From positions 62,001 to 126,000 of the forward strand of contig JADGNQ010000004.1 of assembly GCA_017883385.1 (NCBI GenBank): a stretch of DNA of 64,000 nt, in the 5' to 3' direction. Both the position numbers and the translations under genes were made by a program. Below are positions 7,753-16,645 of the stretch, piece after piece (position 1 is the first letter of the stretch; each line of letters starts with the position of its first letter). Source of the DNA: Candidatus Sulfotelmatobacter sp. (GTDB lineage Bacteria; Acidobacteriota; Terriglobia; Terriglobales; Acidobacteriaceae). Below the pieces are notes generated by a model. It made no database searches. It was given only the letters and a program-made list of their open reading frames with translations, and was not told where the DNA came from.

Positions 7753-9090
7753 TCAGTGGCCCGATCCCGTGTCAGCTTCAGGCCCTTGTTCGATCTCGCG
7801 GCGCACTAAGAACAGGAACAGAATTCCCAGCACGGTGTACATTCCCATGAAGCCCAGCAGCGTAAACATGCCATTCCCCGCTGAGACCGTCTTGGAGTAG
7901 CCGTCAGCGGTGCGCATGAGGCCGTAAACCAGCCAGGGCTGGCGACCCAGTTCTGCGACCATCCATCCGGCGGTATTGGCGATGTAGGGGAATGGCAGGG
8001 AGAGCAGCAGAATCCACAGCATCCAGCGGCTCGAGAACAACTTCCCGCGCCACAACAGGAACGCTGCCACGACCGCGATGGCGATGAACAGCGTGCCTAG
8101 TCCCACCATGATGTGATAGCTGAAGTAGAGCAGTGCAATGTTCGACGGCCACTGATCTTCGGGGAAAGCATCCAGGCCCTTCACCTCAGCCTTCCACGCG
8201 CGGTAGGTCAGAAAACTGAGGGCGTCGGGAACCACCAGCGGATTGTCGATCTTCTTTTGTTCCACATTGGGCTGGCCGACCAGCACCAGCGGCGCTCCCG
8301 GTTGGCTGGCAAATAAGGCTTCCATAGCAGCGAGCGTCACCGGCTGATTCTGGGCAATCAGGCGGCCCTGTCCGTCGCCGGTGGGAAACAACTGCAGAAC
8401 GCTGAAGATCAGGCCCGCGATGACTCCTACGCGCAGGAAGATGCGGCCGTGCTCTTCGAATTTGCCCCACAGCAGATAAAACGCGCCTACGGAGGCCATC
8501 ACAAACGCTCCCGTGATCACGGCGCCGCTCATGTTGTGAGCGTATTGCCACCACGCCCAGGGATTCAGCACCAAGTCCCAGAAACTCGTGAGCTGCAGCG
8601 ATCCGTCGGCGGCCTTGGCGTAGCCCACGGGATGTTGCATCCAAGCGTCGGTCGCTACGATGAAGAATCCTGAGAGCCACGATCCCAGGAACACCGCGAC
8701 CGCCGACCACCAGTGGCCACGCGGGCCGAGCCGCTTCTCTCCGTACAAGAACAGGCCCAGGAAGGCGGACTCTAGGAAGAAGGCGAACATGCCTTCCATC
8801 GCCAGAGTCTGGCCGATCACGCCTCCGGCAAAGCGCGAGAAGTGCGACCAGTTCGTGCCGAACTGAAATTCCATGGGGATTCCGGTGACCACGCCCAGCA
8901 CGAAGTTGATGCCGAAGATCCTAGCCCAGAAGCGCGCGGCCTGGTGATAGGTCTCATCATTTCGGCGAAGCGCGAGACTCTTAAGCACCACGATGAGTGG
9001 TGCCAAGCCCATCGTGAGCTGCGGAAAGAGATAGTGAAAAGTGATCGTAAAAGCGAAGTGAAGGCGATGTACCAGGAGGGCGCTGTCCAT
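7753..9090 (-). CDS. cydA: Cytochrome bd ubiquinol oxidase subunit I
   Basis: Catalytic subunit carrying hemes b558, b595 and d; it oxidises quinol and reduces O2 to water without pumping protons. H19 (TITFHYLFPQLTMG) is the high-spin heme ligand, the glutamates in MEGMFAFFLESAFLGLFLYG line the proton path, H in WQYAHNMSGA and M in AGWMVAELGRQPW are the b558 ligands. At 445 residues with the compact GRQPW region it belongs to the short Q-loop class. First gene of cydAB. High O2 affinity suggests use under microaerobic conditions. Confidence 0.96.
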   Translation of the reverse strand: MDSALLVHRLHFAFTITFHYLFPQLTMGLAPLIVVLKSLALRRNDETYHQAARFWARIFGINFVLGVVTGIPMEFQFGTNWSHFSRFAGGVIGQTLAMEGMFAFFLESAFLGLFLYGEKRLGPRGHWWSAVAVFLGSWLSGFFIVATDAWMQHPVGYAKAADGSLQLTSFWDLVLNPWAWWQYAHNMSGAVITGAFVMASVGAFYLLWGKFEEHGRIFLRVGVIAGLIFSVLQLFPTGDGQGRLIAQNQPVTLAAMEALFASQPGAPLVLVGQPNVEQKKIDNPLVVPDALSFLTYRAWKAEVKGLDAFPEDQWPSNIALLYFSYHIMVGLGTLFIAIAVVAAFLLWRGKLFSSRWMLWILLLSLPFPYIANTAGWMVAELGRQPWLVYGLMRTADGYSKTVSAGNGMFTLLGFMGMYTVLGILFLFLVRREIEQGPEADTGSGH

Positions 9091-9166
9091 AAGAAATCTT
9101 TCGGCACTTCAGTGACCCGGTTCTTCCCGAAGAACGTGGTTGCTGGTAGTTCAAGAGCGCGGGGAC

Positions 9167-9664
9167 TCAGCGCGCCTTGCGGCGTCTTTCCAGTTCGGAA
9201 CGCCGAATTTCACGCCGCCTGCCGGCGTCGTCATAACGGCGCCGCTGCTCGTCGGTTTCGGGAATCACCGGGGCGACCTTCAGGGGTTTGCCTTGGCCAT
9301 CGACGGCCACGAACGTCAGGTGTGCGGAGGCGACGTGTTGTGCGGTGTCGGCAATGTAGTTCTCGACGAAGACTTTCACGCCAACCTCCATGGATGAGCT
9401 GAAGACGCGGTTCACCGACGAGCGGAGGATGACCAGGTCCCCCACTCGCACCGGCACCAGAAAGTCGATGTGATCAACGGAAGCGGTGATGACGTAGTTG
9501 CGGGAGTGGCGGTGAGCGGCCATGGCGCCCGCCAGATCAATCCAGTGCATCAACCGGCCACCGAGCAAGGCGGCGAGCGGGTTGGCGTCGTTGGGCAGAA
9601 CGATCTCGGCCATCTCGGATTGTGAATCCCGGACCGGGCGGGGGGGTAGCGCGTCGTCTTTCAT
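9167..9664 (-). CDS. Acyl-CoA thioesterase, hotdog fold (YciA/BACH-like)
   Basis: Hotdog-fold thioesterase hydrolysing acyl-CoA to free acid and CoA in the cytoplasm. The 165-residue protein shows the family pattern: NPLAALLGGRLMHWIDLAGAM (catalytic Asp region), VITASVDHIDFLVPVRVGD and SAHLTFVAVDGQGKP. The tail is highly basic (RRREIRRSELERRRKAR). It may be co-transcribed from upstream genes; cydA starts 77 bases downstream on the same strand. Substrate chain length cannot be judged from the sequence. Confidence 0.88.
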   Translation of the reverse strand: MKDDALPPRPVRDSQSEMAEIVLPNDANPLAALLGGRLMHWIDLAGAMAAHRHSRNYVITASVDHIDFLVPVRVGDLVILRSSVNRVFSSSMEVGVKVFVENYIADTAQHVASAHLTFVAVDGQGKPLKVAPVIPETDEQRRRYDDAGRRREIRRSELERRRKAR

Positions 9665-9707
9665 GGTTGCCTTCCCTTCGTCAGGCTGCAGTTGCCAGGG
9701 CTATTTC

Positions 9708-10163
9708 TCAAGCTTTCTTTTTCAAGTACGACTCCAGAAAGCATTCCGCCATCTTCTGGACCCGCGCATCGTCGTGCCGCCGCAACCAGGTGGCCAGCGA
9801 CAGGTCAAATTCCAAGTCTCCGTGTTCGACGGGCAGATGATTTCGTTCGCAGACGTAACGCAGGCGCAGGATGCGGGCTGGAACAACACTGGCACGCCCA
9901 CCTTCGCCGCTCTTGCCAGCCACAGGCGACGCGACCACCGCAAATCTCACTGCATCCCAAGCCCGTTCCTGAGGCGCCCAGTTGCAGGAATCAGCGTAGC
10001 CCAGATTGCAAAAGGCCTCGAGAATGTGCTGCTGCGGAATTTCGCCCTCGTGACCGGGAGCGGTGCAGTGGCCGCGCCATCCGCAACCCAAGGGAAGCCT
10101 CGCGGGATGAGGCCACGTACCGTTCTCCAGCTTTTCCACCGGCATGAAGTAGGGGCAGGTCAA
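9708..10163 (-). CDS. Conserved-looking protein of unknown function with five cysteines
   Basis: Not recognised as a named family. The 151-residue soluble protein has cysteines spaced as a possible metal or Fe-S site: C3 (MTCPYF), LPLGCGWRGHCTAPGH, then LEAFCNLGYADSCNWAP. The second half is a mixed alpha/beta stretch (RYVCERNHLPVEHGDLEFDL) ending in a helix with KKK. It lies 43 bases upstream of the thioesterase gene on the same strand, so the two may be co-transcribed. No signal peptide or membrane segment. Confidence 0.7.
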   Translation of the reverse strand: MTCPYFMPVEKLENGTWPHPARLPLGCGWRGHCTAPGHEGEIPQQHILEAFCNLGYADSCNWAPQERAWDAVRFAVVASPVAGKSGEGGRASVVPARILRLRYVCERNHLPVEHGDLEFDLSLATWLRRHDDARVQKMAECFLESYLKKKA

Positions 10164-10300
10164 TTGGTTATTCTCGGATCGTTATTCTCGGACCAGCAAT
10201 TGTCGGGACTCGCCATTGTAATCACTCGCGGAGGGTCTGACCAGTTTCCGGCAGCGAGTTTGTAGTAACCTCGTCTACGTGACCGCTCGCAACTAATTCT

Positions 10301-10609
10301 ATGGACCGCATCGCTGCTCTCAACGAGATCCTGACGGAACATCCCAAAGACTCATTCGCGCGTTACGGACTCGCCATGGAGTACTCCAAGCAAGGGGACT
10401 TCGACCGGGCGCTGGCAGAATTCTCGATTCTGCTGGAGAACGATCCCGCATACACGGCTGGATATTTTATGGCAGCGCAGACGCTGGTGCGGGCGGAAAG
10501 GGTCGACGACGCCAAGAAGATGCTCAACGACGGCATCGCGTCGGCGCGGCGCACGGGGAATTTGCATGCGCAATCAGAAATGGAAGCCCTGCTGACGGAA
10601 TTGGGATAG
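10301..10609 (+). CDS. Small tetratricopeptide-repeat protein
   Basis: A 102-residue protein made of about two and a half TPR units: SFARYGLAMEYSKQGDFDRALAEF, YTAGYFMAAQTLVRAERVDDAKKML and a short capping helix. Soluble, no signal peptide; presumably a protein-interaction module. No clear Shine-Dalgarno precedes the ATG at 10301. Divergent from the five-cysteine gene and convergent with the SDR gene. Confidence 0.78.
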   Translation: MDRIAALNEILTEHPKDSFARYGLAMEYSKQGDFDRALAEFSILLENDPAYTAGYFMAAQTLVRAERVDDAKKMLNDGIASARRTGNLHAQSEMEALLTELG

Positions 10610-10634
10610 TTAAAAATCCCGGCGTAGGTGCGAG

Positions 10635-11417
10635 TTATCCAGCCATCCTTCCCATCGCCCACTCCACTACGGCGGGGAAGAGTTGATAGATCTTTATCGG
10701 CACATGCATCGTCCACGGGACAACGACTTCCTGCTTCTGCTTCAAGTATCCGCGTAGACTAGCGCGGGCGACCCGCTCGGCGCTGACGCCGCGCACCGAA
10801 CCCGGGCGCACTCTTTTCAGTTCCCTGCCCTGAACGGCATTCTCGCCGAAAGCGGTACGCACGTAACCGGGACACACGGTGAGCACGTGAATGCCGTCCT
10901 TTTTCAGTTCGACTCCTGCCGCCTTGCCGATGGCATTGAGCGCGAACTTGGTCGCGCTATAGGCGGCGTGGAAGGGCAGGGGAAGGTGTCCGGCGACGCT
11001 GGAGATGTTGATGATCGTGCCCGAGCCCTGCTGGCGCATCACCGGGATCACGGCTTGCATGGCCGAGACTGCGCCGAAGAAGTTGGTGGCGAACATGTCG
11101 TGACAAGCAGACATTTCCATTTGCGAAACCGAATCCAGCAGGCCGTGTCCTGCGTTGTTGATCCAGACGTCGACGCGTTTGAAATGATGCAGGGTCAGGG
11201 CGAGGACGCGGTCGACCTCCTCGGAGTTGCGTACGTCGCAGGATAGGGCGACGGTGCGATCGGGAAAACCGACCCGTGCGCGTGCAGCCTCGGCCCTGGT
11301 GGCATCGCGCGACAGCATCACCACGCTCGCCCCTGCCTGCGCAAACACTTTGGTAAGCGCCTCGCCGATGCCCATCGAGGCTCCCGTGACTACGACCACT
11401 TGGCCTGCGAGTTCCAT
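10635..11417 (-). CDS. Short-chain dehydrogenase/reductase
   Basis: Classical SDR using NAD(P)H, cytoplasmic or membrane-associated. Cofactor motif TGASMGIGEA, NNAGHG, active-site Ser in INISSVAGHL and the catalytic YSATK. The C-terminal part (after residue 200) has a basic stretch and a hydrophobic end (WTMHVPIKIYQLFPAVVEWAMG), as in SDRs that act on lipophilic substrates near membranes. The start is taken at ATG 11417 (MELAGQ, 260 aa); an in-frame TTG at 11447 adds ten residues. Substrate unknown. Confidence 0.88.
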   Translation of the reverse strand: MELAGQVVVVTGASMGIGEALTKVFAQAGASVVMLSRDATRAEAARARVGFPDRTVALSCDVRNSEEVDRVLALTLHHFKRVDVWINNAGHGLLDSVSQMEMSACHDMFATNFFGAVSAMQAVIPVMRQQGSGTIINISSVAGHLPLPFHAAYSATKFALNAIGKAAGVELKKDGIHVLTVCPGYVRTAFGENAVQGRELKRVRPGSVRGVSAERVARASLRGYLKQKQEVVVPWTMHVPIKIYQLFPAVVEWAMGRMAG

Positions 11418-11522
11418 GCTGGCGTTGTATTCCCCGCGAAGGGACAAGTCAAGATGCGCGCCGGAACGGTGTCGTACAATCGGGAATCTCGCGTGGTTGC
11501 ACGCTCACGAATTGGAGATTTC

Positions 11523-12128
11523 GTGGCACTTCTTCCCTTGTTTCCGCTTGACGTCGTGCTGCTTCCTGGCACTCCGCTGCCCCTTCACATTTTCGAGCCG
11601 CGATACAAGGAGATGATCGGGGAGTGCCGCACCACGAACGCGCCCTTCGGCGTGGTACGCGCACTGGAAGAGGGGATTGCCGAGATTGGGTACACGGCGG
11701 AGATCGTGACCGTCACGAAAGAGTATTCCGACGGGCGTCTCGATCTGATCGCGGAAGGCCGGCAGCGTTTTGAGGTGCTTGAACTCAACCAGGAGCGTTC
11801 GTTCCTGCGCGCGGAAGTATTGCTCGTTCCCGACGAACCCGGCGTTCCGACAGCGGAGGAACGCGCACGAGCAATTCAAGTCCACCGCGATATTCTGTCT
11901 CTGGCCGGCGCTGCGCAGGACATTTCCGAAACCGATGAGGGAGCGCTCTCGTTTCACATCGCGGGCTCGTTGCCGCTCGATCTCGACTTCAAGCAGATAC
12001 TGCTAGCGATGCGTTCGGAGAGCCAGCGAATCCCTGCGCTTGCGGCGTATCTGGAAGGCGTTCTCCCGAATCTGCGGCGCGCAGCGCGGGCGCGCGAGAA
12101 GGCTGGGGGCAACGGACATGCGCACTGA
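11523..12128 (+). CDS. LON peptidase substrate-binding (Lon N-terminal) domain protein
   Basis: Stand-alone Lon-N/PUA-like domain without AAA or protease parts. The sequence LLPLFPLDVVLLPGTPLPLHIFEPRYKEMI is the typical family opening, followed by FGVV, GRLDLIAEGRQRFEVLE and a helical C-terminus. The GTG at 11523 is chosen because GGAG lies 6 bases upstream and it gives the normal family start; the frame is open back to 11400. At 201 residues it matches the size of such proteins. Function likely in substrate recognition or protein quality control, but not established. Confidence 0.85.
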   Translation: MALLPLFPLDVVLLPGTPLPLHIFEPRYKEMIGECRTTNAPFGVVRALEEGIAEIGYTAEIVTVTKEYSDGRLDLIAEGRQRFEVLELNQERSFLRAEVLLVPDEPGVPTAEERARAIQVHRDILSLAGAAQDISETDEGALSFHIAGSLPLDLDFKQILLAMRSESQRIPALAAYLEGVLPNLRRAARAREKAGGNGHAH

Positions 12129-12154
12129 AAATCGTGCGAGACGCTGGACGGACG

Positions 12155-13606
12155 CTACTTCTGCTTTAACTTCTCTACAAGTTTAAGGAACTCCGGGTCC
12201 GTCTTCAGAGCCTGAAGCTTGTCGTTCGATTCGATCACTGCGGCATCGGTCAGACCTCGCCGTATGGCCTCTTGCAGGTCTCTGATCGCCAACTTTCTGT
12301 TGCCTGCAGCCGCATGAGCTTCGGCGAGCAGAAGCATCGGCCACGGCTCGTCCCGCACTTGGCTCATGAGGTCGAAGCACGCTTCCGCCCTCTCGAAATG
12401 GCGAGACTCGAGTTCCTGCTGTCCGCGCTCGATTCCTGCCACCCAGAGCCCGTCGAGAGCGCGCCTGGCAACCAGTCGCTTCGTGTCGTTCCTGGAATGC
12501 TCCGCCTGGTCACGCAGACGGCGCATGTCGTGGAGGATGTCATTGCCGAGGGTAATCGTGTCGTCGGCTGTGCCGTTTACGTAGGTTTGTATCTTGGTTG
12601 AAACTTCGGTTTCCAGTGCAGATTGGTCTGCAATCTGCTCGTTCTCATTCTTCAAGGCGGCCCTAAGAGCTGGAGACTTCTTCAGCACCGCCAGCTTCTT
12701 TTCAGATTCCGTCACGTCTCTGAGGCCGGTGAAATCAGAAACCAACGAATGGTAAGCGTTGAGCTGCGCAATTGCATCGTTCTTCTTCTCTGCATCGTCT
12801 GCTTCGGCTTGCATCCTGCTCCGCAATCGATCGATGAAAGCCGCATCTGGCGGCCGATCCCCGGCCTGCATCGCTCTCAACATCAACCATTCAACTGCAT
12901 CCTCCATTACTGGGGCGGGCGCCCACTGGTGCGGCCCGGAAAACACACGCACCCGGTAGGGCAAGCCTCTATCTTCCCGTTCACGCCGGATCGTCATGAC
13001 CTCGGACCAATTGAAATCCTGATTTCCGACTGCGAAGAAGTAAAGCAATTTATCCCTTGCCTCGCCCCAGTTCGTGGGATACCCGGCACCGTGCGCAATG
13101 ACACCGGCGACTTGGCACTGGTGACAACTCAGCGCCATCGCGCCGGCCACCCGGGCGCCGCCCGAGAATCCACTGACGTAAGTGAGACGCCCATCCAGCG
13201 CAAAGCGCAGGTGCGTGTCGAGCCAGATTGCATTCACGCTTCTGGACTGATCGGGCCCGAAATTTCGCGAATTGTTCGAGCCGACAATCACGAAACCGTA
13301 TTTTTCGGCAACGTCTTTGTAGAGTTCAAGTGGACGACGGCCGCGGCCCCCGGGGTCGAAGAAGTAAATGATCGGCCAATGTTTTGCCAGAGTGTAGTTT
13401 GAAGGCAAGTACAAGGCATAGCTCTGTGTGGGGTCTCCCTCGCATACCACATCCCCGATTTGTCCAACTGAAGGCAGAGATCCTTCAGCCGTCTGACTGA
13501 CAGTTGGACCGACCGCGAGGCAAATCAGGCATACCTGAGCAATAAGGTGCGCATCTACGCCACGCCGCCAGATCGCAAACGTTCTGATGACTCTCCGCCT
13601 CCACAA
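12155..13606 (-). CDS. Exported alpha/beta-hydrolase (esterase-like) with helical C-terminal region
   Basis: N-terminal hydrophobic segment (HLIAQVCLICLAVGPTVSQ) suggests export. The hydrolase part has the oxyanion strand WPIIYFFDPGGRGR, the nucleophile elbow VSGFSGGARVAG (GxSxG with Ser) and a C-terminal His candidate in VFSGPHQWAP, resembling PHB-depolymerase/esterase folds. After about residue 245 the protein is all helical and charged, with TPR-like units near the end (HFERAEACFDLM, AAAGNRKLAIRDLQEAI). The listed start is TTG 13606; no ATG lies near and no Shine-Dalgarno is visible, so the start is uncertain. Divergent from the AAA gene. Confidence 0.72.
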   Translation of the reverse strand: MWRRRVIRTFAIWRRGVDAHLIAQVCLICLAVGPTVSQTAEGSLPSVGQIGDVVCEGDPTQSYALYLPSNYTLAKHWPIIYFFDPGGRGRRPLELYKDVAEKYGFVIVGSNNSRNFGPDQSRSVNAIWLDTHLRFALDGRLTYVSGFSGGARVAGAMALSCHQCQVAGVIAHGAGYPTNWGEARDKLLYFFAVGNQDFNWSEVMTIRREREDRGLPYRVRVFSGPHQWAPAPVMEDAVEWLMLRAMQAGDRPPDAAFIDRLRSRMQAEADDAEKKNDAIAQLNAYHSLVSDFTGLRDVTESEKKLAVLKKSPALRAALKNENEQIADQSALETEVSTKIQTYVNGTADDTITLGNDILHDMRRLRDQAEHSRNDTKRLVARRALDGLWVAGIERGQQELESRHFERAEACFDLMSQVRDEPWPMLLLAEAHAAAGNRKLAIRDLQEAIRRGLTDAAVIESNDKLQALKTDPEFLKLVEKLKQK

Positions 13607-13683
13607 GGGCGTGGCAAGCCCAAAGGCTAGGGCCGCGACCGGGGGTATAATCAGTCCATTGTAGTTCTGTGGGGGTTCCTTTC

Positions 13684-15180
13684 ATGAGTCTTCCGCGCAC
13701 ACTGGGTAAACTGCGCAGCAGCGTTTTCTCTGAGGAGCGTCTGCGTACGCGCCGCGTTAAGGACGAACTGCGCGAGAACCTCATCACCCGACTGCGTGAG
13801 AACGGTGACGCCGCGGTGTTTCCCGGCATTGTGGGCTACGACGACACGGTGGTACCACAGATCATCAATGCTATTCTTTCGCGGCACAATTTCATCCTGC
13901 TGGGACTGCGCGGGCAGGCCAAAAGCCGCATCCTGCGGGCGCTGACGACGCTACTCGATCCGCAGATGCCCTATCTTGCCGGATGCGAGGTTCACGACAA
14001 TCCCTACACGCCGATCTGCCGGCGTTGCCGCGAGGAGGTCGCGCGGCTGGGGGATGAATCTCCCATCGCTTATCTTTCGCCTGAGGCGCGATACGTGGAG
14101 AAGTTGGCCACGCCCGACGTAACTATCGCGGATCTGATCGGCGACATCGATCCTATCAAGGCGGCGCGCGGCGGGCACGAACTGTCGAGCGAATTGACGG
14201 TTCACTACGGACTGCTCCCCCGCGCTAATCGCGGCATTTTCGCCATCAACGAACTGCCGGATCTGGCGGGAAAGATTCAGGTGGGATTGTTCAACATCAT
14301 GCAGGAAGGCGACGTGCAGATTAAGGGATATCCCATCCGGCTGCCGCTCGATGTTGCGCTGGTGTTCAGCGCGAATCCGGAAGACTATACGGCGCGCGGA
14401 AAGATCATCACGCCGCTGAAGGATCGTATTGGCTCGGAGATTCGCACGCACTATCCGGCGACCGTCGAGGAAGGAATTGCGATCACGGCGCAGGAGGCAT
14501 GGACGCAGCGCAACGGGCATCCGATGCACCTGCCGAACTACGTGCAGGAGGTCATCGAACGCGTGGCGTTCGCGGCACGCGAGGACAAGAAGATCGACAA
14601 GCGTTCAGGCGTGAGCCAGCGGCTGCCCATCTCGGCGATGGAAAACGTGATTTCGAATGCCGAGCGGCGCGCGATTCGCAACGACGAGAAGGTAGTCGTG
14701 CCCCGCATCAGCGACGTGTACGCGGCGCTCCCGGCGATTACCGGCAAGCTTGAACTGGAGTACGAAGGCGAGATGAAGGGCGCCGACCATGTGGGGCGCG
14801 AGTTGATCCGCGCCGCGATCGCCAAGACGTACGACGAGTATTACACCGGCGCGAACGTGCAGCAGATCGTGCAGTGGTTTGACCTGGGCGGAGAGATTCA
14901 GTTGTCGGACTCCGTTCCTGCGGTGGAAGCGCTCGAGAACCTGAAGGATATTCAGGGGTTGGTCGATAAGCTCGGACCGCTGGGAGTATCGCAGAAGGAG
15001 AGTGCCGAGCAGCAGGTATCGGCTGCGGAGTTCATCCTCGAAGGGCTGCATGCGCACAAGCGTATCGGGCGCAGCGAGGAACGCGTGTTCAAGGCGGGAG
15101 AGAAAAAGCCGGAGGCTGTGCGAGAGAAAGCAATCGAGCCGGACGAGCGGCCGTACCGGCAGAGACGGCAGTTCAACTGA
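13684..15180 (+). CDS. Magnesium-chelatase-like AAA+ ATPase
   Basis: AAA+ protein of the ChlI/BchI/MoxR clade, 498 residues. ChlI-like features include the substrate hairpin region and FSANPEDYTARGKIITPLKDRI (sensor/arginine finger area). The nucleotide motifs are unusual: Walker A reads GLRGQAKSR (Ala where the last Gly is normal) and Walker B GIFAINELPDL (Asn instead of Asp before Glu). A C101/H104/C112/C115 cluster (CEVHDNPYTPICRRC) could bind metal. The ATG at 13684 is preceded by GGGGG; a GTG at 13669 is in frame. It precedes a VWA-domain gene by 89 bases; together they resemble a two-subunit chelatase or MoxR-VWA chaperone pair. Confidence 0.88.
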   Translation: MSLPRTLGKLRSSVFSEERLRTRRVKDELRENLITRLRENGDAAVFPGIVGYDDTVVPQIINAILSRHNFILLGLRGQAKSRILRALTTLLDPQMPYLAGCEVHDNPYTPICRRCREEVARLGDESPIAYLSPEARYVEKLATPDVTIADLIGDIDPIKAARGGHELSSELTVHYGLLPRANRGIFAINELPDLAGKIQVGLFNIMQEGDVQIKGYPIRLPLDVALVFSANPEDYTARGKIITPLKDRIGSEIRTHYPATVEEGIAITAQEAWTQRNGHPMHLPNYVQEVIERVAFAAREDKKIDKRSGVSQRLPISAMENVISNAERRAIRNDEKVVVPRISDVYAALPAITGKLELEYEGEMKGADHVGRELIRAAIAKTYDEYYTGANVQQIVQWFDLGGEIQLSDSVPAVEALENLKDIQGLVDKLGPLGVSQKESAEQQVSAAEFILEGLHAHKRIGRSEERVFKAGEKKPEAVREKAIEPDERPYRQRRQFN

Positions 15181-15183
15181 GCT

Positions 15184-15262
15184 TCGAGCTTTGAGCTCCG
15201 AGCTAGAACCAGAATAGCATTGCATCAGGGTTTGCTCGCGACTCGAAGCTCATAGCTCATAA
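15184..15262. repeat. AGCT-rich short repeats, family G
   Basis: CTTCGAGCTTTGAGCTCCGAGCT followed after a spacer by CGAAGCTCATAGCTCATAACTG: short direct and inverted copies of GAGCT words between the AAA and VWA genes. A similar run (CAGCTTTCAGCTCTC...) lies between accC and accB at 52588. Confidence 0.5.
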
Positions 15263-15269
15263 CTGCATT

Positions 15270-16505
15270 ATGAAACGCATTCGCTATTCCAAATACGTTC
15301 CTGACCCGGCCAGCGAAATGAGCATGGAGGATCTGCTCAGCGCGCTTTCGGATTACCTCCTGCAGAGCGGGTTCCAGGATTCCATGTGGTACGAACTGCC
15401 TGAAGGAGAGCAAACTCTCGACGAACTGCGACGCGCGATCGAGCAGGCCCTGATGAATGGCGAGATGTTCGACGAGAACCTGCGCGAACAGATCGAGCAG
15501 ATGCAGATGGACGGGCAACTCGATGAATTGATCGAGAAGCTCATCGAGCGCATGCAGCAGGAAGATTACATTTCCATCGACGAGCCGCATGACCCCGCGC
15601 GGCAGTCCAGCGCTGGTGGGCAGACCGGCGAGGCACAACAGGCGAAGTTTGAAATCACCGACAAGAGTCTCGACTTTCTCGGCTTCAAATCGCTGCGCAA
15701 CCTGCTTGGATCTCTGGGTAAATCGAGCTTTGGACGGCATGACACGCGCGATCTCGCGACCGGCATCGAGACCAGCGGGTCTTCGAAGACCTACGAGTTC
15801 GGCGACACGTTGAACCTCGACATCACGGCCACGCTCTCCAGCGCGATCCAGCGGGAAGGACTGAACCTGCCGCTCAACATCGAGTATTCGGACCTGCAGG
15901 TGCACCAGTGCGAATATCAATCGTCATGCGCGACGGTGCTGATGCTGGATTGCTCGCACTCGATGATTCTCTATGGCGAGGACCGGTTCACTCCGGCAAA
16001 GAAAGTCGCGATGGCGCTGTCGCACTTGATCCGCACGCAGTATCCGGGCGACTCGCTTTCGCTGGTGCTGTTTCACGATTCGGCCGAAGAGGTTCCGCTG
16101 TCACAACTCGCGCGGGTGAAGGTGGGGCCTTACTACACCAACACGCGCGAGGGACTGCGGCTGGCGCAGAGAATCCTGCAGCGGCAAAGAAAAGACATGA
16201 AGCAGATCGTGATGATCACCGACGGTAAGCCTTCGGCATTGACGCTGGAGGATGGGCGCATCTACAAGAATGCGTTTGGGCTCGATCCGCTGGTGGTGAG
16301 CCAGACGCTCGAAGAAGTCTCGAAGTGTAAGCGCGCCGGGGTGCTGATCAACACGTTCATGCTGGCGTCCGACTATGGGTTGGTGCAGTTCGTGCAGAAG
16401 GTTACGGAGATGTGCCGAGGAAAAGCCTACTTCACTACGCCGTACACGCTAGGGCAGTATCTGCTGATGGACTACATGTCGCGGAAGACGAAAACTATCC
16501 ACTAA
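15270..16505 (+). CDS. VWA-domain protein, partner of the AAA+ ATPase
   Basis: 411-residue protein. Residues 1-110 are acidic and helical ([23 protein letters not shown]), then a linker, then a von Willebrand A domain with a complete MIDAS metal site: D227-C-S229-H-S231 (LMLDCSHSM), a Thr region and D in MITDGKPS. In chelatases and MoxR systems the VWA subunit binds the AAA ring and the client. Context (immediately after the AAA gene) supports a two-protein machine. Client unknown; no porphyrin or metal-insertion genes are nearby. Confidence 0.87.
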   Translation: MKRIRYSKYVPDPASEMSMEDLLSALSDYLLQSGFQDSMWYELPEGEQTLDELRRAIEQALMNGEMFDENLREQIEQMQMDGQLDELIEKLIERMQQEDYISIDEPHDPARQSSAGGQTGEAQQAKFEITDKSLDFLGFKSLRNLLGSLGKSSFGRHDTRDLATGIETSGSSKTYEFGDTLNLDITATLSSAIQREGLNLPLNIEYSDLQVHQCEYQSSCATVLMLDCSHSMILYGEDRFTPAKKVAMALSHLIRTQYPGDSLSLVLFHDSAEEVPLSQLARVKVGPYYTNTREGLRLAQRILQRQRKDMKQIVMITDGKPSALTLEDGRIYKNAFGLDPLVVSQTLEEVSKCKRAGVLINTFMLASDYGLVQFVQKVTEMCRGKAYFTTPYTLGQYLLMDYMSRKTKTIH

Positions 16506-16513
16506 CCCCGCCT

Positions 16514-16590
16514 CACGTAGCGGCGGACGCCTTCGTCCGCTCCGCGAGGTGAAGCGAACAGCCCCGGACGAATGCGTCCGGGGCTACGTG
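16514..16590. repeat. Dispersed palindromic repeat, family B, copy 1
   Basis: CACGTAGC at the left end and GCTACGTG at the right end are complementary. Inside are two hairpins, GCGGACG-CCTT-CGTCCGC and GCCCCGGACG-AATG-CGTCCGGGGC. It follows the stop of the VWA gene by 8 bases and could serve as its terminator. Second copy at 51098-51236. Confidence 0.7.
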
Positions 16591-16645
16591 TTTCAACTGC
16601 GCCTCCCCACATTCACATTAACTGATAATCTTTTCTAGATAAGCC

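Noticed and set aside
6346-7809. 487-residue plus-strand ORF over cydB
   Set aside because: Antisense to cydB; composition typical of a shadow frame.
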